64,000 bases of DNA from Montifringilla adamsi (taxonomy: Eukaryota > Chordata > Aves > Passeriformes > Passeridae), in assembly GCA_017590115.1 (NCBI GenBank), contig JAGGNK010013114.1, forward strand, positions 1,860,001 through 1,924,000, read 5' to 3'. Every line of letters begins with the position of its first letter. Positions within the stretch are counted from its first letter, which is position 1. A program made the translations under genes and the position numbers. The notes under the pieces were generated by a model. The model worked only from the letters and a program-made list of their open reading frames with translations, was not told where the DNA came from and ran no database searches. Shown here in pieces: positions 25,731-35,850 of the stretch.

Positions 25731-28700
25731 TTAATGGACATAAGAAATCAGGCCCACAGACAAATGGCTGTGGTTGAGGTGTGCTGCAAAATGGGAAAGA
25801 CAAGTTTGCAAAGCTTGCTTAGACAGCTATTGGTTAGAGGAATGCATCCCACTGGAGTCTGTAAAAAAACAAAAATTATCTGAATCAGCAGGTAAAAAGT
25901 CGTATGCAGATTGTGTAAGAAGTTCAATGGGGAAACTTATTTTCCTTCTGGAGATTTTCCAACATTTTGAAGCATTAGTATCAAGGATACTAATGCCAAT
26001 GATTTTCTATTACCTCCAAGATAAAATCCTGCAGGTGAAGATCTCACCTTTCACCAATTTTTTATCAAGGGAGGGGCAGTTCCTAGATGCCATTCAGCCT
26101 GCTTTTCCCCAAAGGTCTGCTATCTTATAGTTTAAAAATAGATTGTTTGAAAATTTCTGGAGAGTAAAAATAGCTTTGGGGCACAAAGATGCTGAATTTT
26201 GAAACGGTACATCAGGAAAATACTGTTTCTGCTCTAACTGATCAACAACTTTCTGGAAGTGACTAGTGGATTTAAACCATAACTTTTACCAAGCTGTTAA
26301 AGGGCAGGCCTCTGAAATATGGATGATGAAATACTCAGCACTGTGAGTTCCCATGCTCTCTGAGCTTGGTGGTTGTCTAGCACAGCCTTTGTTTGTCTTA
26401 GTAATGAATTTTGGTTTAATTTTCTAGAAGCAGAAAAATCTGTGTTCACAGCTTTCAATCCTGCTCTCTAGAAATCTGTTATTGTGTGCTTATTCTGAGG
26501 TGAAGACAAATTTCACAATTAAGAGGGAGAGATGCTTCCCAAGTACAATTAATGCTTTGGAAAGAGGAAGATAACAATGTAGGCAAAAAAAAGTTTCATC
26601 ATAAACATCTCAAATACATTATCCTTTTTTTTTTTTTGCTGGTAAAAAATTTCGCATGCTGGAAATAAAGCATTAAAAAAGTAGCTCTTATGGCATTTTT
26701 CCTGAATGTTTTGACCTACTTAGCCCAAAGCTCTGTGATTTTGATCAAAACAGCATATTGGGGAAAGAAAACCAGCCTTTTGTATTCAATTCAACTCTCT
26801 TCATAGGCAATTTTTTCTTAAATTGCATCTCCTAGATACAGACAGCTTGTGAGCATCTCTAGATTACAAAGTTCTGTATTTCGCTGCTTGGTTTCATACA
26901 TTAGCATCAGAGGTCAGTGCTGGCCATATGACATCGGAAGACCCTGTCTGGTGAAATCAGAGGAGGTGGAATCATCATCACTGGGGCTGGAGGCAGCAGT
27001 CTGTTAATTTTTTTTCTATTTATAGAGATAATTTTATTCCCATTTTGCTGTTGTGTTTCGAATTTTGTATGAGAATAATGTTGGTAACACACTGATGAAC
27101 TTAGTTGTGGCTAAGTAATGTTTACACCAAGTCAGGAACTTTTTGAGTTTCTTGTGCCCCACCAGTGAGCAGGCTGGAGGGGCACAAGGAGCTGAGAGGG
27201 GACAGAGCCAGCACAGAGGTGACACCAACTGGCCAAAGGGAGATTCTGTATCACTTAGTGCCATACTCAGTAAATTAACTGGATTGAAAGCTGTCCAGGG
27301 ACCATGGCCTGGGAACTGTCTGGGCATTTTTTGGAAAGTGGGGAGGAATTGCATTGGACATCACCTGTTTTCACTTGTATATTCTAATTCTTTTATCATT
27401 GCTATTACCACTGTCATTCACATCCTTTTCTGTGTCATTAAACTGGGTGAACGAGATTTTTACTGGTTGGTGTTGAACTGTGTCAGGACCTGAAAAAATT
27501 CAAATTCAAAATTCAACTGTGTGGAGAAGGGAGAGGAGGGAGAGCACGTTCTTTAACACAACAAATGAGGGATAGAGATGCACTAGACGGTTTCGTGGCT
27601 GTTTTTACCAGTATATGAAATCATGCAAAAAAAATGTCTTGGGCAATAGAATTCACTTATCCACATTTCTAAGTCAACTATCATTAACCCAAGGTATGTT
27701 TAGGGAATTAATATGTGGTAAGAATATTCCCAAAAAGGTTATTTTCATGTAAACATCTTGTTTGCAGGACGGGTTGGATATCGGCATCTGGCCTTGTTGC
27801 CATGGAATACTCCAAGGCCCATTTAATTTATATGGTAGTGTAGAAGGAGTATGTTTTCAGCTAGAACCCCACCACTCAGCTGCTGTGGATGATCCCAACT
27901 CAGGTCAGCCATACCTAGATCTGCTGAGAATTGTCTCACAATTGTGTCATGAGCCACACCAATACCTATCACTTCCATAACTTGGCTTAGCAGCCAAACC
28001 TGACCTCACCACTATTGTATGGTAATCATATTGCACCCTTTAACCTCTCTGAGTCTTTTCAAGTCTAATTTGCAAGGCCTGGAGAAATGAATTGTGGGCT
28101 GATGGCTTTCAGTCAGCATTGCATATAGATAGTCACTTAAAAGGCTTAGCAATGTGATCCCATTTGTTCAAGAGGATTGAGCTTGCATAGATATAAATAC
28201 CATTTACTCTGAAAGAAGTTGACTCCTCTGGATGACGTTTTTAAGAATCTGGTGACTTATCATCCCTTCAATATAGAGGTCAAGCATGATTACTTTTTGC
28301 ATCCTTGCATTTATTTGCAGTGTAAGGCACGATCTGTCAAATGGTTTTTCATATTTTTTTCCAGCTAAGAATGCAGGAGTAAACTCAAAGTTGCTAACAC
28401 ATCTAAGTAAGTCATTAATAAGGCTAATTATATAATTGCAAATCGAAGTTCTTTTGAATCCTATTTGGATACGTGTGCTGCTGATCAAGTCTTGTAGACA
28501 CAAGCAAGGTCAGAATGAGTTTCACTTCAGATGTGCAAATAAGATAAGCCTGTGAGAGAAAGGAGAAAGAAGAGGTAGGAAAGAAGTCTGCTAATAGGCA
28601 GTTTTTTTCTGGACATCAATGAGGTTTATAATGTAGATTCACTATTCTGTTACAGAGGTCTGAAAGTAACTTCCTAGCCCCAGTAAAGTAAACCATATTT

Positions 28701-29150
28701 AGTAGCAACTGTTGAAAGGTGCATGTGCCTGGGAAGTGAACAATATTTTTTGTGAACACAGTTTGCTTCCAATACTCTAGGTTACAGGGTTAGTACTTGA
28801 AGGACTAAATGTAGTTCCTAGATTACTTCTGTGAAAAAATTGTAAAAGCCCTTAATTCACTGTTTTGCTAGAAGGTATTATCTGAGAGTAGCTTATAGGA
28901 ATCCAATTTTCTTTTAGATAATGTTAAATTAACTATTACTTTTTCATAGTTAAAAAAAAAATCCAGTATTGCTACTGTGCTATACAACATCCTATTTCTT
29001 TTTGTGGGGTATTCAGCTGTACCTTTTGCTTTTTTGCTGCCAAAATTAGATTATTTTCTCTGGTTTTAATATTAGTACCTGCTACAATTTTCTCCCCAGT
29101 ATTCTGCTAAAAATATATATTTGTTACAATATCATTTACTAATGTTGCTC
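25731..29150. other. AT-rich unique DNA, no gene confirmed
   Basis: The longest frame here is 118 codons (25774-26130, plus). It has no recognised domain and no flanking promoter, and is treated as chance. A perfect hairpin at 25972-25996 lies inside it. The 27143-27493 region has moderately long overlapping frames on both strands, typical of locally higher GC rather than of coding. No interspersed repeat was recognised before the LTR at 29151. Confidence 0.55.
25972..25996. other. Perfect 11-bp hairpin with 3-base loop
   Basis: GCATTAGTATC (25972-25982), loop AAG, then GATACTAATGC (25986-25996). The stem has mixed composition and is perfect, so it is unlikely to be simple sequence. The flanking bases do not extend the pairing, so it is too short for a microRNA precursor. 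Confidence 0.9.
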
Positions 29151-29322
29151 TGTAATGGGTTTACATGGCAAGGTTTTGGTGCTGGGGTGGATTCTGGGAG
29201 AAGCTGCCAGAAGTGTCCCCCGTGTCTGATGGAGCCAATGCCAGCTGGCATTGGCCAAGACTGCCCCACCACTGGCCAAGGCTGAGCCCATCAGCAGGGG
29301 TGGTAATGCCTTTGGGATAATG

Positions 29323-29330
29323 TATTTAAG
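29323..29330 (+). promoter_or_regulatory. TATA-like box inside the LTR
   Basis: TATTTAAG lies about 170 bases into the LTR, in the place expected for the U3 promoter. It follows GCC-rich sequence and precedes a purine-rich stretch. It is a plausible retroviral promoter remnant; activity is unknown. Confidence 0.45.
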
Positions 29331-29447
29331 AAGAAGGGGGGAAAGAAAAGACAACTTCAGCAGGAGAAGCGGTGAGAATATGTGCAGAGACAGCCCAGCA
29401 GAAGCCAAGTGCAAAGGAGAAGGAAGGGAGGAGGCGCTGCAGTGGCT

Positions 29448-29785
29448 GGAGCAGCGGTTCCCCTGCAGCTCATGGTGCGGACCACGGTGGAGCAGCTGTG
29501 CCCCTGTGGAGGAACCCACACTGGGAGCAGTTCCTACCTGAAGGAGACTGCGACCCCATGTGAAACCCATCCTGGAGCAGGCTTTTGACAGGACCTCTGG
29601 CCCCATGGAGAGATGAACTCACACTGGAGCAGGCTTTTCCAGGATTTGTGGACCCATGGAAAGAGGAGCCCACACTGGAGCAGGTTTGCTGGAAGGACTT
29701 GTGAACCTGTAGGGGATTCACACTGGAGCAGTCTGTTCCTGAAGGACTGCACCCCATGGAAGGGACCCATGCTGGAGCAGAAGCA
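29448..29785 (+). repeat. Degenerate ~50-bp tandem array within the LTR
   Basis: The motif GGAGCAG recurs at 29448, 29489, 29524, 29574, 29626, 29677, 29725 and 29774. The last six are spaced 50, 52, 51, 48 and 49 bases apart. Most units also share CACACTGGAGCAG and CCCATGGA. This is a diverged minisatellite inside the LTR and accounts for the several overlapping open frames here. Confidence 0.9.
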
Positions 29786-30277
29786 GATTGTGAAGAACTG
29801 CTACCTGCAGGAAGAACTCATGTAGGAGAAGTCCATGGACAACTGCCTCCTGTGGAAGAGGCGCTAGACTGCAGCAGGGTAAGAATGTGAAGAGTCTTCC
29901 TGCTGAGGATGAAAGATAAGCAGACATAATGTAATGACTGACCACGGTCCCCATTTTCTGTCCCCCTGTGCCACTGTGGGGGAGGAGGAAAAAAACCAGC
30001 ACAAGTGAAGTTAAACTTAGGAAGAAATGGGAGGTGTGGGGAAGATATTTTAAGATTTGTTTTGATTTCTCATTATTCTGCTTGGATTTGATTGGTAATA
30101 ATTTAATTTCACCAAGCTGAGTCTATCTTGTCTGTGTTTTGCTGAGTGATCTCTCCATATCCTTACCACAAACCAAAAGTCTTTCTTTATATTTACTCTG
30201 CCCCATCCAGCTGACTGTATCCAGTGAATAGAGCAGCTTTGGTGGTCATCTGGTGTCCCGCCAAAGTCATCGCACCA

Positions 30278-33200
30278 TATGGTGATGTGCTTCTAAAGGT
30301 CACACCTAGTGAGTGGAGCACTGTACCTACTGCCTATTGAACTGCACTTTAAACTAGTGAATAAATATGTCAAGAATGAGATTCCTACAACATAAAACAT
30401 ATACCTTGCTTATGCTTGGAGGTTCAGCAGAAGTTTCATCTGAGGTTGGATATGCTGACTTTCTCTGTGATAGCAGTGGAAATATTTGAGCTAGTGAATC
30501 ATAAGGGTGGCAGAACTCTGAGTCATGCATGTATTTCTTTACTTGCAGATGCACCTTCAGCTGCAGTAGGTGCACAGGTGTAAGGTAGTGCTTGCTTGGT
30601 CTTGTGCCTTGCTTTGGGAGTGGAGTGCATTTAGGAATGAGTTATTTGGAAAGAAGCCCAATGCTGTGGCACTCACTGCAGACAGAGTCGTCTGCACAGA
30701 CAGAGACACATCTGATATAGCTATTGGAATAGGACTGAATGTTTCTTAAATTAGACTAAAATGATCATAACAGCTTCCATTGTCAAAAGCAGCTGTTCTG
30801 TCTGTGCTCCAAAAAAATAAAGTGTGGAAGTAGCATAGACACATGACTGTCAGTATGGAATATTAAGACTCTCTTTTCAGAGTTTCAGTTTCTTTAGTAT
30901 TATGGTAGCAATTTCTGAGGTGCTTGTGTTGTAAGATAATTAACTGCAAACTACATTGAGAAGCAAATCAAGAGAATCAAGAGTGAAGCCTAAAATATGA
31001 GCCAAGCTGAATCTTATCCTTAAAGTTTTCAATGCTCTGATTTATAAACAGATATACAGGGACTTCAATCCACTGCTCAGGGTTGCAATAGACAACACCA
31101 CCCCACCACCTCAGAGCAGTACAAGACAATTGAATGGCTTTTTTCTTGCTCAAGGTTTGTATTTTCAAATACAGTGCACTGTAGCAACTCTGATGAACAG
31201 AAAGACAGAGACAAAAGTGGTAAAAACTGCAGAAAAAGAATGACCATAGTATCCTCTAGTATGTAAGAAGCTGTGCAGGAACTCAGCAGTGGGGTGTTTT
31301 TGTAAACTGGGTTAGAGGAGACCAGAGCTGCATGTAAGGAACATGACACACATCCATTTAGACATATTTCTCTTTTGTAACATCACAAAGACATTTCTTT
31401 CTACCAGCTGGATGACTTTTGGGAGAGAACTGTAACTTTTAGGTTACTTTCAGTCAGGTAAGGATCAGAAAAAGGGGGAAGATTTATCAGAAAGTTGGGG
31501 AACCTCTAGAAAAAAAAATGAAACACTTCTATTTCAGTAGCTGAACAAAGATGACAAAATGGGAGTAATTCTTGGAGTCAAAAGTCTATACCCTTGGAAG
31601 AGAAATAGCAGTACTTATCACAATCACATGGAAACTTTTACAAAGGAACAAAAAAAGTGAAGAAAACAATCCATTTTATGGGTATTAAGTTAGCAACATA
31701 CACTTGTCTGATGGGATGGTAACAAGTGGCATCGGCAAGATACATTTTTGCCATTACTCTAAACTGATTGTTATTCTACATGGGAAAAATCTGTATGTAA
31801 TGAATTCTGGGTGAATCCATATTGGCTGGATTGCAGAGCCTTCTGGAAATCAAGAAACCAAGAAGATACTCCACCACACTGTTCTAAGAAAATTCTGTTT
31901 CCTTGACATTTCAGCCTCAGGAATGGTGCTTTTCTCCCTTTGCAAAGAATCATGTCAGAAAAGAGGAAAATAATTTTGACTGATTACAGTAATGCAAAAT
32001 TCTGTTAGCAGTAGTGCTACCAATAGATCACCACAGCCTGTAAACTTGATTTTAATACTTAAAAATAAAATTTAAAAAGTTATGTTAAGAAGAATAGAGA
32101 GTTTAAAATTCCAAGTGTAGAGAAAACAGCTGTTTGTTAGGGGAGTTGTTCAGGGGTTAGCAAATTTAGGGCTTTAGTATATATGCCCACACATACATAT
32201 CTTGGGACCATGCCACGTTCTTCCTATATTTTTGAAACTAAATCATAAATTCATGTATGTTCACTGGAATTCTACTAATATGAAGAGAGTGTGCATGCTT
32301 TTCCAAGATTAGTACCAACTTTGCAAGCAGGACAGTGCTGTGCATATCTGTGGAAGGAAGTGAAGGGTTTATTTTTAAAGAAATGATTATATTGTTTTCT
32401 TCAGTTTAACTTTTGTTTCTCTAGCAAGGGACGTCAAAAACCTGTAGCTAGTGACCTTGTGGAAGCAGCTTTTTTCTACAGTCCTGCTTGAGTGGGGTTT
32501 TTAGTTGAGCTGCCCTTCAATTATAACGAGAAGAAAGAGATAATTAATATAAACTTGCTCCTTCTCCCATCCAACTAAATAACAGGCTTATTTATTTTAC
32601 CTGTGTTGGTACTTATTAAAACACATTCCCATTCCCTAAGCCTCTGGGCTCATTTACATCTTTAGAAGCATAATTAAACTTCAGTCATCCATAGCTGTCT
32701 GTCCACATTTGAAACTGCCAGAAGACAGGCATTAGATTAATAACTTTCAACAAGTTATATCAGAGGGGGAAGCTGACACCATTCCTGAGGTGGACTTTGT
32801 CTTGATCATGGAGATCTCTCCATGTCCAAGTCCAGCAGGAAATCTGTGTGGGCAGGGAGGAGGATACAAAGGGTGACAAAAATGTGATTTTTGGTTTCCA
32901 GGCATGATTGTTAACTTTGCATATCTCAGATTTTAGGTTGCCAGCTGGACACTTCAGAATGGGCTGATTTTTAGAGAATATGTGGGAGGCATTCTTTAAA
33001 AATTAAAATCCTTTAATGTTCGGCAAGACAGACACTTGGAAATAGAATTACTTGGTGTGATTTACAGAAAATTTGAAACCATTCGTTTGTAAGATTTTTG
33101 CTTGTTTGTTCTTTTCTGCATAAATAGTGTGTTTAATTTCCCTCTAGCATTGCTTGAATAAAGAATTCATTAATTTACTAAAATGGTGAAATGGAATAAA

Positions 33201-34153
33201 TAAAAATATTATATGTAGACATCTAAAAAATGTGTCTGCACTGCATAGAAACATAGGCTGTCATTTTAAAGTAATGTGCTGCACAGAAAAGGGATTTAAA
33301 TTAAACCCTCTCTCCATTACTTTAATGGATGTTTTGGAGAACATGTATTGCACTGCTTCTCTCTTTTTTCTTGATCTCTTTTTCCTATTTTCGTTAATCA
33401 TATTTTTTCCTTTTTTCCTTTGTATTTTGTGTCATTCCTTCTAATTTCCTGCCTTATTCTCTCTCCTTTAGCAGAGCCTTGTTTTTCTTTTTCCAGGTCT
33501 CCGAATTTCTGTTCAGCTCCACCAAAGACTCTCAGGGCTGTTTTCCCATGTGTCCTTCCTACATCCCCTGGCTCAGGCTATTCCTCTTCTTTCTAATACT
33601 CTTCCTTCTACATCTTCTTCCTGCTTCCCTCGGTAATCTTCCTACTGTTTATTTATTTCCTGTTTTCATTTATCTGTCAACACATCCATGAGAAATTTCT
33701 TATTGTGAAAAAAAAAGGTCTCTCCTCTGTCTCTGTGTTGCATTGCAACGATCTTACATCTCTCCTAGCTGTCCCTGGCTTCTGCTCTTGGCCTCAGCAA
33801 CAGATTTCTGGGGGGAAAACGTCTAGCCTGTCTTGTTGGAAGTAGTTTCTAGCAAAAAGGTGTGAAACAGTCAGAGCAGGATAGCGAGTGATTACAATCA
33901 GGTACAGTAAAGAAGGATGTGACCAAAGCCGTGAGAGAAAGGGGCTCTGAAGGAAGAAGTTCCTCCAAGACCTGTCTGACATCAAGCAGATAGAAAGGGG
34001 ATGTTTAACAGAAGCAGGCAATGTTTAACAGAAGCAAGAGGTCTTCTGGGACCTCATCCAGCCCTTGCTTTTAAAGATACAAAAATATCTTGACTCTATC
34101 TCAAAATACTGGCAATATTGGTTATTTTTAAAGACCAGACATGTCTTAGGGAC
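30278..34153. other. AT-rich unique DNA, no gene seen
   Basis: No exon, RNA or interspersed repeat is recognised. A pyrimidine-rich region at about 33350-33620 produces Phe/Leu-rich frames only. A short direct repeat GTTTAACAGAAGCA occurs twice, 20 bases apart, at about 34002-34036. Confidence 0.6.
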
Positions 34154-34340
34154 AAAAAAAAAAAAAAAAACCAAACCAAAAAAAAAAAAAAAAAAACCAA
34201 AAAAAAAAAAAAAAAAAAACAAAAAAAAAAAAAAAAAAAAAACAAAAAAAAAAAAAAAAAAAAAACAAAAAAAAAAAAAAAAAAAAAAAAAAACCAAAAA
34301 AAAAACAAAACAAAAAAAAAAAAAAAAACACCAAAAACCC
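34154..34340 (-). repeat. Long A-rich tract interrupted by C and CC
   Basis: About 187 bases made almost entirely of A-runs of 7 to over 20 bases, broken by single C or CC. On the minus strand it is a T-rich tract with G and GG. The poly-Lys (plus) and poly-Phe (minus) frames across it are artefacts. Confidence 0.97.
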
Positions 34341-35734
34341 CTACGTGGTTCATACAATTTAAATCAAATAATGGTTGAAGTAACTTGTCATTTTATTAAT
34401 GACATAATTAACTGCCAATCACTAAAGTTTGCACATGGGACAGCATCAGCTATACAAAAAATAAACCACAATAGCACACTTCCAAAATAATAATAAACTC
34501 CTATAAATTTCTAACCACCCTTCTGAAGGAATCCTAAAAAAAAAAAAAAATCTAATTTTGCCCTCACCCTGCGGAGCTGTACATATTCTCCCACCCAGCC
34601 CATCCACACCCAGTGGGTTGTGAGGACATTCTGAGAGCGCAGGTTCCTCTGCTCACACACCCCTTGTGCTGGGGATGCTGCTCTCTACAATCCACCTGCT
34701 GTGAAAGCACCCTGGCAGTTAATCTATGGCCCTGAGGTGAGGGTTCCTGCATGTTGTACCCAGTATTGTCAGCCCAGTGGCTGGCTCCTCACTGTGTGGG
34801 ATGGATGGGAAGGCTGCTCTGTAAGGCCTGGGCAGAGGTGACCTTGCTGGCTGGCAGCTTCTGTCTCTGCCAGACCAGGTTTTGTCTGGCCCTCTGTTTC
34901 CACTCCAACATCTTTGCTCCACGTTACAGATCTTCATGTTTCCCATTTATTGCTTTTCCGATTGATTTCTTCTTTTTATCAAAAGTCAGTGTAATTCCCT
35001 GGTTGCTTTTTAATCTGGATGATGGCCATCTTCCTCTTTAAACCCTTTCTCAGAAGCTACAGGATTAAGTACAAAGAATATGCATCAGAACATTGTTCCA
35101 CCCACACTGACCAGCTTTGCTAACAAATAGGATTAAATAGCTTGGTTAGTATCTCTGTAGTCTGTCACATCTTGCTCTGAGCTGGCTTTTGAGACTGCTA
35201 CATTATTCTGTGTAAACAAGCAGATATAGAAAACTCTTGCAAACAAGAAAGCAAAAATGAATAAAAAAAACTACCCATGAGGAATGCCTGTGAATAAGGG
35301 CTAAAAGCACCTTGGATTTCTGGGGAAAGCCTACACTATTGCTCTATAGTTTGTAAGGAAAGCCAGTCTGAGCTTTTACAGATGAGGTCTCTATTGAATC
35401 TTACCATGGCTTTTCAGCTGTGTAACCCATTATTCTGCCAGATATTTTTGTGTCTCTGGAAGACTTCCCAGAAGAGGGCATGTGCCTGCATTTCAGCCTG
35501 GCATCTTAATTCAAACCCTCTTTCTCTCCAGAGTGTCTGTCTTAAAGGCAAATAAGGAACAGGGTGATGTTAATTGCCACCAGTTATTGGCTGAAGATGA
35601 AAATATATGTGGGGACAGGTTTGAATGAGAAGCCGACAGCAGCAGTACCTTAAAAGACACAAAGAACAATCAGACCTCTTTTGCCAAAGCTGTAACTTGA
35701 CATTGCTGAAGTGTAGCATTAGATAAGATTGAGT
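34341..35734. other. Unique DNA with GC-higher patch, no gene seen
   Basis: A run of 15 A lies at 34536-34550. From about 34560 to 34930 the DNA is GC-richer and has overlapping frames of 60-96 codons on both strands, with no recognisable domain. This patch could be an unrecognised old repeat. The remainder is AT-rich. Confidence 0.5.
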
Positions 35735-35850
35735 TATATATCTATCTATACCTATATCTATATCTAATATATCTAAATCTATATCTAATCTATATATACA
35801 TCTATATTTATATCTATAATCTATCTAGATCTAGATCTAGATCTAGATCT
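35735..35850 (+). repeat. TATC-type microsatellite ending in CTAGAT hexamer array
   Basis: Imperfect TATCTA and ATATCT units run for about 90 bases and then resolve into about four perfect CTAGAT hexamers at 35824-35850. AGATCT and CTAG are self-complementary, so the hexamer array is palindromic and can fold or extrude as a cruciform. Confidence 0.95.

Larger units (their letters stand above)
29151..30277 (+). mobile_element. Solo LTR of an avian endogenous retrovirus, about 1.1 kb
   Basis: The block begins TGTAATGGGTTTACATGG and ends near CCAAAGTCATCGCACCA, consistent with TG...CA-type LTR ends. It is clearly more GC-rich than its surroundings and contains a TATA-like box at about 29323, followed by a purine-rich segment. 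The 3' portion carries GCTGAGTCTATCTTGTCTG, GCTGAGTGATCTCTCC and GCAGCTTTGGTGGTCATCTG, phrases I associate with a common songbird LTR family. No second LTR or retroviral gene region follows, so this looks like a solo LTR left by recombination between two LTRs. I could not find matching target-site duplications at the ends I chose. Orientation is inferred from the TATA box and terminal order. The family name is left open. Confidence 0.75.

Noticed and set aside
25774..26130. 118-codon frame as a gene
   Set aside because: No domain or start context. It contains a perfect hairpin and lies next to low-complexity DNA; treated as chance.
27762..27980. Acceptor-like TTGTTTGCAG followed by a 72-codon frame
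   Set aside because: Translation looks random, with no matching donor or conserved domain visible.
29139..29770. Several overlapping frames of 60-155 codons on both strands
   Set aside because: They lie inside a GC-rich LTR with a 50-bp tandem array. Overlap on both strands and the repeat structure explain the lack of stops.
34065..34490. 141-codon Lys-rich frame and matching Phe-rich minus-strand frames
   Set aside because: They are the translation of an A-rich low-complexity tract, not protein-coding sequence.
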